Shown in pieces: positions 9,122 to 18,616 of a DNA stretch of 64,000 bases. How positions within the stretch are numbered: the stretch's first letter is position 1; each line of letters starts with the position of its first letter. A model generated the notes under the pieces. It made no database searches and was not told the origin of the DNA. It saw only the letters and a list, made by a program, of their open reading frames with translations. Source of the DNA: Archangium lipolyticum (GTDB lineage: Bacteria; Myxococcota; Myxococcia; Myxococcales; Myxococcaceae). The stretch is from positions 62,001-126,000 of the forward strand of contig NZ_JANKBZ010000007.1 in assembly GCF_024623785.1 (NCBI RefSeq). Reading direction: 5' to 3'. Made by a program: the position numbers and the translations under genes.

Positions 9122-10558
9122 TTGGCGACTTCGGAGAAGAAGATTCCCGTCACCGTCCTGACCGGGTTTCTGGGCTCGGGCAAGACGACGCTCCTCAACC
9201 GCATCCTGACGGAGCAGCACGGCAAGCGCATCGCCGTCATCGAGAACGAGTTCGGGGAGATCGGTATCGACCAGGCGCTCGTCATCAACGCGGACGAGGA
9301 AGTCTTCGAGATGAACAACGGGTGCATCTGCTGCACGGTGCGAGGGGACCTCATCCGCATCCTCGGCAACCTCATGCGCCGCAAGGACCGGTTCGACCAT
9401 GTCCTCGTGGAGACCACGGGCATGGCGGACCCGAGCCCGGTGGCCCAGACGTTCTTCGTGGATGACGAGATCGGCTCCCAGTTCAAGCTCGACGGCATCG
9501 TCACCCTGGTGGACGCGAAGCACGTCTCCCTGCACATCGACGAGAGCGAGGAGTGCCAGGAGCAGATCGCCTTCGCCGACGTCATCATCATCAACAAAAT
9601 CGACCTGGTGACACCGGAGGAGGTCGAGCGGGTGGAGCGCCGCATCCGGAGCATGAACGCCATGGCCCGCGTCCAGCGGACCGTGAGGGGGCAGGTTTCC
9701 CTCGAGAGCGTCCTCGACGTGGGAGGCTTCGACCTGGGGCGGGCGCTGCGGCAGAAGCCCGCCTTCCTCGAGCCCGAGTACCCCTTCGAGTGGGGCGGCG
9801 TCCATGCGCTCCGGCCGGGTCTGGCCAGTCTCGTCCTCGCGGAGGGTCCGGATGCGACGATGGACGTCGCCCTCGTGCCGGTGGACTCCGCTGACGAGGC
9901 GGGGCTGAAGGCGGGCGCGGAGAAGGCCGTCCGCTTCTGGTCGCGCTCGCCCTCGCGCCGCGTCTCTGGCGATGCCCTCTCCGCAGGGGACACCCACTTC
10001 CAGCTCGACTTCGCGAAGAACCGGGGCCGCAAGGTGTACCCGCTGAAGGTTCCTCGCGAGGGGTTCTACGCACTCTTCACGGAGCATCGTCCGGAGGAGT
10101 ACGCGCTGGGGGTGGAGGATGCCGCGGGCAATGTCCTGGCGCGCCGGGCGGAGCGGTACTTCGGCGCCGGCCACTCGCACGACGAGACGGTGACGTCTGT
10201 CGGCATCCACCTGGAAGGAGAGGTCGACCAGCACCGGCTGAACGCCTGGCTGTCCAAGGTGCTTCAGGAGCAGGGCACGGACATCTTCCGGATGAAGGGC
10301 ATCCTCGCCATCGCGGGCCAGAAGAACCGCTACGTCTTCCAGGGGGTACACATGCTCTTCGACGGGCAGCCCGACAAGCCCTGGGGCAACACGCCCCGGG
10401 CCAACGACCTCGTCTTCATCGGCCGGAACCTGGACCGGGAGGCACTCACGGAAGGGTTCCGCCAGTGCCTCATGAGGAAAGGCGGCCCCGGGGCTCAGGC
10501 CCGCTCCCCGGGGCACGGTGGAATCACTCGCTCCAGTAGGTCTCGGTCATCACGCTGA
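9122..10558 (+). CDS. COG0523 (CobW/ZigA-type) GTPase, zinc metallochaperone
   Basis: The protein has 478 residues. The G domain has GFLGSGKTT (15-23), a VIENEFGE segment, the CxCC metal motif [10 protein letters not shown] (Cys68, 70, 71) and NKID; a CobW C-terminal domain follows. Family members use GTP hydrolysis to hand zinc or another metal to client enzymes. The upstream Zur-like box and lack of linkage to the B12 operon argue for a zinc role. There is no long His-rich loop, only GHSHDE. A TTG start is chosen because GGAGG lies 7 bases before. The last ~25 residues are Ser/Arg-rich, unlike the family, and overlap the 3' end of the convergent lipoprotein gene by 35 bases. Confidence 0.9.
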   Translation: MATSEKKIPVTVLTGFLGSGKTTLLNRILTEQHGKRIAVIENEFGEIGIDQALVINADEEVFEMNNGCICCTVRGDLIRILGNLMRRKDRFDHVLVETTGMADPSPVAQTFFVDDEIGSQFKLDGIVTLVDAKHVSLHIDESEECQEQIAFADVIIINKIDLVTPEEVERVERRIRSMNAMARVQRTVRGQVSLESVLDVGGFDLGRALRQKPAFLEPEYPFEWGGVHALRPGLASLVLAEGPDATMDVALVPVDSADEAGLKAGAEKAVRFWSRSPSRRVSGDALSAGDTHFQLDFAKNRGRKVYPLKVPREGFYALFTEHRPEEYALGVEDAAGNVLARRAERYFGAGHSHDETVTSVGIHLEGEVDQHRLNAWLSKVLQEQGTDIFRMKGILAIAGQKNRYVFQGVHMLFDGQPDKPWGNTPRANDLVFIGRNLDREALTEGFRQCLMRKGGPGAQARSPGHGGITRSSRSRSSR

Positions 10559-11540
10559 AGCCGTTCACGGTGTCGACGAAGATGGCGACGTTGTTCCCGC
10601 TCCAGGGGTCATCCGCGTAGCTGAAGTAGCAACCCTTGAACGAGCGCCCCGCGGTCAGTGCGTCGAGATTCGCCAGGCCGGCGGAGATCACGCTGCTGGA
10701 GATCTGGTTGTTCTGGTTGGCGGCGGACAGGGTGTCCACGATCTCGGCACGCACCTCGGCGGCGTCGGCCAGGTTCGGCCGGACGGTCGCGCCATACGGG
10801 ACGCTGCTCGGCTCGAGCCCGAAGCACTCCAGCCTCCCGACACGGTAGGTGCCGCGCGTCGTCACGACCTCCCACCAGTCGAAGTGGCGGGCCATGTTCG
10901 CGCCGTAGAGGCCATTCTGCGGCACCGCGTTCACCGCGTCGATGAGCGCCTCGAGGGGCCGGCTCAGCGTGGCCGCGTTCCGGATGTTCCGCAGGGCCAC
11001 GTCACCGATACCCGCGACGTTGGAGATGGCCTGGACCGACGTGAACGGGCGCAGGTTGAGGAGGTTGGAGGCGCCATTCCACGCGTCCGGCAGGACGTCA
11101 TGCAGCTCGGAGTCGCTGATGGTGTTCACCAGGGACACGATCGCGGCGGCGTCATCGGTGGAAACCGCGAGGCCGTCCAGGATGCCGATGCAGCTGGACC
11201 CGATGAAGCCCTCGTTCCGGGCACCACTCGCGAGCTGCTCGAGACGGGTCGGACCGACCAGCCGGACCGAGGAGATGTCCGCCAGGGACACGAAGGGCGC
11301 CGCCGCGCGCCGGGTGACGAGGTTGGTGGCGACGTCGCTCGGGAGGTACACGTCCAGCGTCTGGAACGACGCCGTGTTCACGAAGCCGAGGATGCCCTGG
11401 CACTCCGGGGCAACGTCCACGTTTGTCTGGGTGAGTGACGACTGCCGCTGCTCGATGGACTCGGAGGACGGATCGATTTCAGTACCACCGCAACCGGCGA
11501 ACAGGCTCACTGCGAGAAGGGCTTGGCCAATACGACGCAT
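10524..11540 (-). CDS. Secreted lipoprotein with ComEA-like helix-hairpin repeats
   Basis: The protein has 338 residues. The start at 11540 gives a lipoprotein signal ([17 protein letters not shown]), with GGAGC upstream. The mature N-terminal half holds two stretches resembling ComEA-type helix-hairpin-helix units: one around [18 protein letters not shown] with [18 protein letters not shown], the other around [16 protein letters not shown] with [16 protein letters not shown]. The C-terminal half is an unrecognised Cys-containing domain ([14 protein letters not shown]). ComEA-type domains bind DNA in the periplasm, but this link is only a fold-level guess. It stands alone and convergent with the COG0523 gene. 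Confidence 0.7.
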   Translation of the reverse strand: MRRIGQALLAVSLFAGCGGTEIDPSSESIEQRQSSLTQTNVDVAPECQGILGFVNTASFQTLDVYLPSDVATNLVTRRAAAPFVSLADISSVRLVGPTRLEQLASGARNEGFIGSSCIGILDGLAVSTDDAAAIVSLVNTISDSELHDVLPDAWNGASNLLNLRPFTSVQAISNVAGIGDVALRNIRNAATLSRPLEALIDAVNAVPQNGLYGANMARHFDWWEVVTTRGTYRVGRLECFGLEPSSVPYGATVRPNLADAAEVRAEIVDTLSAANQNNQISSSVISAGLANLDALTAGRSFKGCYFSYADDPWSGNNVAIFVDTVNGFSVMTETYWSE

Positions 11541-11657
11541 CAGGGGCTCCTCATGGGGGGATACAACGAGGGGAGGGGGTCCCATACACCAAATCCTCCC
11601 CGCCCACAGGTGTCATTCCCGCCAATTCAGCCATGAGAGGCAGCCCACCACGTTCCA

Positions 11658-14600
11658 TCACCGGGTGAGCGCGCGCAGGGGTGCATCACGGCCCAGGACG
11701 ATGAACGGGGCCCAGAAGGTGGGATGGGGATGAGACTGACGTAGGGCGAGCATGGCATCGCGCATGGCGGAGGAACGCCCCCTGCCCGCGAGGAGGTTGC
11801 GGTAGTACCCCTCCATGAGCACCCGTGTGGTGTCGTCGTTCACCTTCCAAAGGCTCATCACCACGGCTTCGGCCCCCGCGATGACGAAGGCCCGGCGGAG
11901 TCCGTAGACGCCCTGTCCGGGCTTGACGTCCCCGCGGCCGGTATCACAGGCCGAGAGGACGACGAGCTCGGTGCCCCACAGGTCGAGACCGGTGAGCTCG
12001 AGGGCGGTCACCAGGGAGCCTTCGGGCCGGAGCAGGGTGTTCTCGCCAGCGTTCGCCGCCGGGCTCCGTGCACCCGCGAGGACGAGACCGGAGCGCAGCA
12101 ACGGGTCGGGCGGGTACTGTCCAGGGCCCTCATTGCCAGACGTGCCCAGGTCTACGAGCGCGCGGGAACCCGCGGGCGCGGCGCTGGCATCCTCGAGGAA
12201 GAAGCCGTGGGTGGCGATGTGGAGGACCCTGGGCGCCGGGAGTTTCAGGAGCCGCTCCTTCGTCGCTTCCCCTCCCAGGAAGAGCTGCGCCTGGGGAATG
12301 AGGCGCTGGAGGGCCTTGGCTTCCTCGAGGGTGCCGGGCAATGGAACCCAGGGCCGCTCGGCGAGGCCGGCTCCCCGCGTGGAGAAGAAGCGCTCGATGG
12401 AGGAGCCCCAGGCGGGTGTTTCTTCCTGGGAAGGAGAGGGGCGTGCGGGTGGGACGCCGAAGTCCGGGTCGGCGAAGACGACGACCGAACGTGGCCCAAC
12501 GGCCCGTTGGGAGCGAGGCAGGAGGTCCTTGCCCGAGGTGAGGTAGGTGAAATCGAAGGTGTCGATGAGGAAGTGGTTGCCGTCGTGGAGCGCGGCGAAG
12601 GGGACGAGGCCGAGCTGTCCGTCGGGCGAGAGGTAGAGGCGGCGGGCGTCACCGAGCAACGGCAGGAGGGGCTGGAAGGCGAGGGAATGGAGTTCCCTGG
12701 AGAGGCCCAGGTAGGCGGCGTCACGGTCGGCGAGGCCATCCCGCAGGCGCGAGGCGGCGAGGTCGATGGGCGCGGCGGGCCCCAGGTCGATGACGCGGCT
12801 GCTTCCATCCGGAAGGAGCACCAGGGCCAGGTAGCGGAGCGTGCCTGGGTGTCGTGACCGTTCCGTGACTTCGGACGTGAGGACGAGCGGGCGGTCCGTG
12901 TAGAGGATGAGCTCGACGAGAGCGCCATCGGGGGGAAGCGTGGCCGCGACGCGGTCGACGATCTCGTCAGGAGACGGCAGTTCCGCGAGCGCGCGAAGGG
13001 CCACGGAACGCGAGGCGAGGTCGGCTTCGAGGGCATCCCCCCGTGCGGTGAGCTCCTTCAGGCGGTGCAGGTAGTCGGCGGGAGCGAGGTTGCCGGGGCC
13101 CTCGAGCGACAGCCTGGCGAGCTGGGTGCGCAGGTAGCGCAGCCGCTCGAAGGTGTCGCGATCCTGGGCACCCAGGCTGTGGTAGACGGCGCGGGAGGTG
13201 CCGGCGGTCTCCTCGACGGAGCGGCCCTTGCGCAGCAGCGCGGCGGCGAGCGCCAGGCGCCGCACGCGGGCGTCGTCTGGATACGCCCGGGCCAGGGAAT
13301 AGAGGCGATCCTCATCGGTGCGGATGAATTGGAGGAAGCCCGCCAGATGCGCCTCGGAGAAGTCGAGCGCCTCCTGGCGGAGGAGCCTCTCGGAAATGTC
13401 GAAGGCCCGCGTGAGGAGGGGCAGGGCTTCGGCGAGGCGATTCTGGGCGAGGCGGAGTTGGGCGAACGTGTTGAGCGTGAGGGCGACATCGGGGTGTGTC
13501 TTTCCGAGCGCCACTTCCTGAATGGCGAGTGCGCGCTGGAAGAGCAGGGCCGACCGTTCGTAGTGCCGCTGGTGCTGAAGGACACTGGCGAGGCTGTTGA
13601 GTGTGAGGGCGACATCGGGGTGTGTCTTTCCGAGCGCCGCTTCCTGAGTGGCCAGCGCGCGCTGAAGGAGCGGCTCCGCCCGTTTGTAGCGTCCCTCGTT
13701 CCGATAGACACTGGCGAGCTCGGTGAGTAGCCAGGCGATGTCTGGATGATTCTTGCCGAGCGCCGACTCCCAGATGACGAGCGCGCGCTGGAGGAGCGGC
13801 TCCGCCCGTGTGTACAATCCTTGTTTCCGATAACCGAAAGCCAGCTTGTTGAGCGCCGCGGCAACCCGCAGATGTTTCTTGCCGCAGGTTGCCTCGTAGA
13901 TGGCGAGTGCTCGCCGCAGGAGAGACTCCGCCCGGCCGTACATCCCCATGTCCTGATAGTGGGCGGCGGATTTGACGAGCAGGTCGGCGACCTCGAGATG
14001 GTTCTTGCCGAAGGCCTCTTCGTAGATGGCGATTCCACGCGCGTAGAGCTTCTCCCACCGGTAGAAGAGCGCCTGGTTGTAGAGGAAGGCGAGATTGTTG
14101 AAGGGGACGGCGATGTGGGGATGCGTCTTGCCGAGAGCGGATTCTTCGCTGATCGCGAGCGCGCGTTCATAGAGCGGCTCGAGCCGGCCACCGACGTTGA
14201 TGAGCAAATGGGTGGCTTCGGAGGGATGCTTGTCGAAGGTCTCCTCGAAGATGAAGATCGCGCGCGCATAGAGTGGCTCGCCATGCCCGTACAATCCCTG
14301 CTCGTCATAGAGTTGCGCGAGGTTCAAGAGGGCGTCGGCGACCTTGGGATGGTTCTCTCCGAGGGCTGCCTCGTAGACGGCGAGCGCACGCACGTAGAGC
14401 GTCTCGGCCCGGGCATACAACCCCTTTTCCTGATAGAGGAAGGCAAGATTGCTGAGCGAATAGGCGACGAGGAGGTGTTTCTCTCCAAGAACTGTTTCTT
14501 GGATGGCGAGCGCGCGCGTGTAGAGCGCCTCGGCCTGGCTGTATCGCCCCTGAATCTGATGGAGGGTCGCGAGGCCGTTGAGAGAGGATGCGACGTCGGG

Positions 14601-15086
14601 ATGGTCCTTGCCGAGGGCCGCTTCGCGAATGGCGAGCGCGCGTTCGTGGAGCGGTACCGCACGGCCGTACCGCCCCTGGAACTGGTAGAGGCGAGCGAGG
14701 TTGTTGAGAGAGGCGGCGACGTCGGGATGGTCCTTGCCGAGGGCCGCTTCGCGAATGGCGAGCGCACGCTCGTGGAGCGGAGCCGCACGGTCGTAGTAAC
14801 CCAGGTCCGCGTAGAGGTTGGCGAGGGTGTCGAGAGAAGAAGCGACGTCGGGATGGTTCTTGCCGAGGGCCGCTTCCCGGATGGAAAGCGCGCGCAGGAG
14901 GAGCGGCTCCGCGCGGGCGTACTTCCCCTGCTTCCAGGTGTGCTTGCCCGCGTCCTCGAGCCTCGTGCCCTCTTCAACGGCAGACCGCGCCTCCTCCAGG
15001 AGCGTGTTCGTTCCCTGCTGCCCCATGGCCGCGCCAGCCGCGCAGCACAAGACAGCCATGACCATCCACCCGAGCATTCGCTGCAT
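11658..15086 (-). CDS. Exported TPR-CHAT protein (caspase-like peptidase)
   Basis: The protein has 1142 residues. It starts with a Sec-type signal (LGWMVMAVLCCAAGAAMG) and continues with about 14 kinesin-light-chain-type TPRs of 42 residues each. The C-terminal ~300 residues form a CHAT domain, the caspase/separase relative. The predicted catalytic pair is His960 in ATHGFFLED and Cys1047 in LSACDTGRGD. Family members cleave proteins after a partner binds the TPRs. The signal peptide would place it outside the cytoplasm, which is unusual for a protease triggered by cytoplasmic partners. The start lacks a good Shine-Dalgarno; Met4 at 15077 is possible. Confidence 0.85.
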   Translation of the reverse strand: MQRMLGWMVMAVLCCAAGAAMGQQGTNTLLEEARSAVEEGTRLEDAGKHTWKQGKYARAEPLLLRALSIREAALGKNHPDVASSLDTLANLYADLGYYDRAAPLHERALAIREAALGKDHPDVAASLNNLARLYQFQGRYGRAVPLHERALAIREAALGKDHPDVASSLNGLATLHQIQGRYSQAEALYTRALAIQETVLGEKHLLVAYSLSNLAFLYQEKGLYARAETLYVRALAVYEAALGENHPKVADALLNLAQLYDEQGLYGHGEPLYARAIFIFEETFDKHPSEATHLLINVGGRLEPLYERALAISEESALGKTHPHIAVPFNNLAFLYNQALFYRWEKLYARGIAIYEEAFGKNHLEVADLLVKSAAHYQDMGMYGRAESLLRRALAIYEATCGKKHLRVAAALNKLAFGYRKQGLYTRAEPLLQRALVIWESALGKNHPDIAWLLTELASVYRNEGRYKRAEPLLQRALATQEAALGKTHPDVALTLNSLASVLQHQRHYERSALLFQRALAIQEVALGKTHPDVALTLNTFAQLRLAQNRLAEALPLLTRAFDISERLLRQEALDFSEAHLAGFLQFIRTDEDRLYSLARAYPDDARVRRLALAAALLRKGRSVEETAGTSRAVYHSLGAQDRDTFERLRYLRTQLARLSLEGPGNLAPADYLHRLKELTARGDALEADLASRSVALRALAELPSPDEIVDRVAATLPPDGALVELILYTDRPLVLTSEVTERSRHPGTLRYLALVLLPDGSSRVIDLGPAAPIDLAASRLRDGLADRDAAYLGLSRELHSLAFQPLLPLLGDARRLYLSPDGQLGLVPFAALHDGNHFLIDTFDFTYLTSGKDLLPRSQRAVGPRSVVVFADPDFGVPPARPSPSQEETPAWGSSIERFFSTRGAGLAERPWVPLPGTLEEAKALQRLIPQAQLFLGGEATKERLLKLPAPRVLHIATHGFFLEDASAAPAGSRALVDLGTSGNEGPGQYPPDPLLRSGLVLAGARSPAANAGENTLLRPEGSLVTALELTGLDLWGTELVVLSACDTGRGDVKPGQGVYGLRRAFVIAGAEAVVMSLWKVNDDTTRVLMEGYYRNLLAGRGRSSAMRDAMLALRQSHPHPTFWAPFIVLGRDAPLRALTR
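13450..14950 (-). repeat. Tandem ~126-bp TPR-coding repeats
   Basis: The TPR part of the CHAT gene is made of 126-base units. Neighbouring units share long identical runs, for example around 13480/13606 and 14588/14714. The conservation at DNA level suggests recent duplication or gene conversion, and repeat number may vary between strains. Confidence 0.75.
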
Positions 15087-15208
15087 ATGAATGCCGCATC
15101 ATGCAGCATGCATGGGACGGAGCCCATGCCACTGGCCTCCGCTGGGGAGCCCTGGGACGGAATGCCCTCGGACGGGCCGCGTGTAGTGGCTCAAGGGAGG
15201 GTTCCACC

Positions 15209-18200
15209 ATGGGCCCGAGTGTCATCGCCGTCGTGCTCGCCGCCTCCTTGCTGGGGTGGGAGGGCCTCTGGTTCCTCCGTCGCTCGGTACAGAACCACCA
15301 CCATCGCGCCTGGGGGCTGCTCCTGCTCGTCACCGCGGGGTGGGCGTTGCTCTGGGCCCGCCTCTTCTACCTGGGGCGGTTGGTGGTCAGCCCCGACCTG
15401 GGCGTGGTGCTGGTGCAGGGGGGGGCACTCACCCGGCTCGGGATGATTCTATTCCTCGCGGGAATCTCCCTGGGGGCCGGACTGGCCTGGACCGCGTGTC
15501 ACGAATACCCGCCCGAGAGACAGCTTCATCACCTGGCATGGCGGCTGGGCCTCGCCGGGGGTGTCGCGGTGCTGGCTGCCTTCCAACTCCGGTTGCTTGG
15601 CCTGGGTGAGCCGGAATTGCCTCCCGTCTATTCCTATGATCTCTGGTCACCGCCCCTGTTGCTCTGGTCGTGCTTCTGTCTCGCCGGGTGCGTGCTCGGC
15701 CTGCTTCGGGTTCGTTCCCTTCGAAGCCTCTTCGGGTTGGCGGCACTCCTCATCTCCGTGCTGGCGCTCTTCAGTCTGGGCCGGGCGGAGTTCACGGAGT
15801 CGCCGTTCGCCAGGGTGTGGCAGCAGGCCTGGCTCGCCTGCCTGATATTGGCGTTTCCCTTCAGCCTGGCCTTCTGGACCTCGCGCTTTCTTCGGGAGCT
15901 CCAGACCCGTTGGAAGTGGCTCGGCGAGGGACGCTACCGGGCGCTGGTGGTGGCCGCGGGCGGGGTGGGGGTGGGGCTCGTCGTGCTCTCCCAGTGGGGG
16001 GATGGCTCCCTGATCTGGCCCTCCTGGGTGGTCCTCGCGGGCCCGCTCGCCGTGGCCCTGACCGCCGCCGCCCGCCGGATGAAGAGCGTCAACCTGCCCG
16101 GGCTGACGCTGCCGTGCCGGCGCATCGTCCTGTTCTCGCTGCTCGCCCTGCCCTGGGTCATCGCCGTGCCGCTCTTCTCCTCGGAGCTCGAGATGCTCTT
16201 CGGCCTCGCCGGGGTGCTTCTCATCGCGGCCGTGCTGGCGGAAACGCTCCTGGATGGGCCCTTGCGCCGGGGCCTGCGGGCGTGGCGCTCGTCCATCTCC
16301 GAGGCCTCGCCGGATTCGGGCAGGCTCGAGCCCCTGCGCGGATGGATCGCCCGGGGTGGCAAGGGGTTGAAGCGCGGATACGACTGGTTGATTGCTCGCA
16401 AGCCCCTCCGCCTCATTCTGACGACGCTCCCCCTGGCCCTCATCCTCCTGATCGCCGCCAATGAGGTGCCCAATGCTGGCAAGACGATCATCCAGCCCTT
16501 CATGGTCACGGGACTCGCGACTCCCCGGGATCGGGAACAGGCGCAGGAGCTTGGGCAGACCCTCTCCGAGGGCCTCACGGGTGCGCTCGGGAGCCTCCAG
16601 CGGGTGCTCCGGTCGGGGGTCGTGCTCCAGCAGCCCGTGAACAACAACAAGCAGATGGATCAGCTCGGCTATGCCGCGGATATGTCCGGAGCCTCGAGCG
16701 CATCCGCCCAGAACCTGGTCCTGGAGTTCGGTGGAGGCGTCAAGGTGCCCTTCCGCATGCTGGCCGCGCCCATCCAGGCTCCGGTGCGCGCGCTGCTGGG
16801 CGTGAAGGTCATCCACGGAACCCTCTATGAGGATCAGAGCCGGTACATCCTGCTCGCCCGGAGCAGCACCGGAGAGGCCTGGCAGGTCGAGTTGAACAAG
16901 CAGCCGCTCTCTCAAGAGCTGTCGTCGAACCCGCGGTCCCGGGTCGAGCCGAAGCTCGCGGACGCCGTCTCGCGCCTCACCCGGAGCCTGGCCTTCGAGA
17001 TCATCAGCGCGGACCCCCGGCTGGCGGACACCAGCATCACCCGTTCCTGGGAGGCCTTCGAGTCCTTCCGCAAGGGGGTGGAGCGCTGGGACGTGTCCGA
17101 GCGTACGGAGGACTATGTCTCCCTGGGCCAGGCCATCCAGTCGTTCCGCGAGGCGATCCAAGCGGACCCCGGGTTCACCCTGGCCTACTACCGCCTGGGG
17201 CTCGCGCTGCAGAAGGAGGGGCAGACGGACGCGGCCATCAAGGCGTTCCGCACCAGCATCCTGCTCAACCCCGGGTTCGTTCCCGGTCAGGTGGCCCTGG
17301 CTTCCGTGTTCCTCGAACCCGGCACCACGGGAGCCATCCAACGGACGACGGTCGCTACTTCTCCGAGGCTGTCGTCGTGGGGCTCGGCGAAGGAGGATGC
17401 GAGGCGGAGCGAGGCGCTCAGGCTGTGGCAGCGGATCATCCAGGTCCCGGGCCATCCACTGGAGAAGACCCAGGCCTACTATGGGCTCTGTCTGATGGGC
17501 TCCGATGAGGCCAGGACGGAAGGCCGCTCGGACCTTGACTCCCAGAATCGTCTTCGGGCCTATTTCTATTGCAAGCGTGCGGAGCGGATGTACTGGCAAC
17601 TGCCCCATGTCTGGCATGCCGCCACGGCCCTCCGGGAGAGTGAAGCCCACGTGCAGGGCACGCTCGGGAGGCTCCTCGAGCAACCCTCGGAGGATGGGGA
17701 TCCGCGAAATGCCTGTCCGTTGACGAACGGCGAGCAACCTCCACCCCGGAAGTCGCCCTCATGGCAGACGCGGCCCCGGCTGCTGCAGTTCCGGGCGGCC
17801 TCGCGGTACTACCAGCGTGCCGCGGAGCTCGTCGAGGATCCTTCTCAGAACATCTCGTTCCGGTGCAGCGCGGCCCGGGTCGCCTTTCTGCTCGGCGACG
17901 AGCAACCGATGGCGGTCCTGAGCAAGGATGCCAGCGCTCACGTCCTCCGGGCGGACATGTATGGTGACCTCGTCTGGAGTTGGGAGGGTATCCAGTACAA
18001 GAGGGACCGGGATGAGAAGATCTCCAGCGCCTACCGCAAGGCGCTCATGGAATACGAGCAGGCGTTCAATCTCGATCCAACCCATGCCCAGGCGTTGATT
18101 CGCTATGCCTACAACTTCTGGGAGTGGCGGTTCCGTTATCCCGAGGAGCAGCCTCCCTTGGGTCCGACCCAGGAGCATGGCGAGCGGGCGCGGGAGTTCG

Positions 18201-18610
18201 CCCAACGCGCGAGCCGGTTGAGCAGTGTGATGGAGTCCCGGCTCCGGGAGGCGTTGGCCCTCTCCGCGCTGGGGGAGGTCCTCCTCGGTCAGGCCCGCCC
18301 TGGCGAAGCCATCCCGGTGCTCGAGGATGCGGTGCGGCTCGCTTCCGACAATGCCATCTTCGACGAGCTCCGATGGGACCTCTCCCAGGCCTACCTGTGC
18401 CAGGCCGAGCGATTGGAGAAGGACGGCTTCCACGAGGGACGGAGCCGGGTCCTGAGGCGGAAGGCCGGTGCTCTCCTGGCACGGATCCGCCAGCACGACC
18501 AGGAGCGGGAGGACAAGATCTTCTCCAAAGATCCGGCACCGACCAGGGCCGAGAAGGTGTGCCTGGAATGGAAGGGGTCCGGCTCCCCACGCGAGAGGAA
18601 GGGGGCCTGA
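15209..18610 (+). CDS. Multi-TM membrane protein with TPR C-terminal half
   Basis: The protein has 1133 residues. The start at 15209 follows AGGGAGG at an 8-base spacing. The first ~330 residues contain about ten hydrophobic helices, then one more TM near residue 420 (PLRLILTTLPLALILLIA). The rest is soluble: a mixed alpha/beta region, then TPR-like repeats (LAYYRLGLALQKEGQTDAAI; ALMEYEQAFNLDPTHAQALI). No enzymatic motif is seen. It starts 122 bases from the divergent TPR-CHAT gene, so shared regulation is possible. The family is not recognised. Confidence 0.75.
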   Translation: MGPSVIAVVLAASLLGWEGLWFLRRSVQNHHHRAWGLLLLVTAGWALLWARLFYLGRLVVSPDLGVVLVQGGALTRLGMILFLAGISLGAGLAWTACHEYPPERQLHHLAWRLGLAGGVAVLAAFQLRLLGLGEPELPPVYSYDLWSPPLLLWSCFCLAGCVLGLLRVRSLRSLFGLAALLISVLALFSLGRAEFTESPFARVWQQAWLACLILAFPFSLAFWTSRFLRELQTRWKWLGEGRYRALVVAAGGVGVGLVVLSQWGDGSLIWPSWVVLAGPLAVALTAAARRMKSVNLPGLTLPCRRIVLFSLLALPWVIAVPLFSSELEMLFGLAGVLLIAAVLAETLLDGPLRRGLRAWRSSISEASPDSGRLEPLRGWIARGGKGLKRGYDWLIARKPLRLILTTLPLALILLIAANEVPNAGKTIIQPFMVTGLATPRDREQAQELGQTLSEGLTGALGSLQRVLRSGVVLQQPVNNNKQMDQLGYAADMSGASSASAQNLVLEFGGGVKVPFRMLAAPIQAPVRALLGVKVIHGTLYEDQSRYILLARSSTGEAWQVELNKQPLSQELSSNPRSRVEPKLADAVSRLTRSLAFEIISADPRLADTSITRSWEAFESFRKGVERWDVSERTEDYVSLGQAIQSFREAIQADPGFTLAYYRLGLALQKEGQTDAAIKAFRTSILLNPGFVPGQVALASVFLEPGTTGAIQRTTVATSPRLSSWGSAKEDARRSEALRLWQRIIQVPGHPLEKTQAYYGLCLMGSDEARTEGRSDLDSQNRLRAYFYCKRAERMYWQLPHVWHAATALRESEAHVQGTLGRLLEQPSEDGDPRNACPLTNGEQPPPRKSPSWQTRPRLLQFRAASRYYQRAAELVEDPSQNISFRCSAARVAFLLGDEQPMAVLSKDASAHVLRADMYGDLVWSWEGIQYKRDRDEKISSAYRKALMEYEQAFNLDPTHAQALIRYAYNFWEWRFRYPEEQPPLGPTQEHGERAREFAQRASRLSSVMESRLREALALSALGEVLLGQARPGEAIPVLEDAVRLASDNAIFDELRWDLSQAYLCQAERLEKDGFHEGRSRVLRRKAGALLARIRQHDQEREDKIFSKDPAPTRAEKVCLEWKGSGSPRERKGA

Positions 18611-18616
18611 GCCGCC

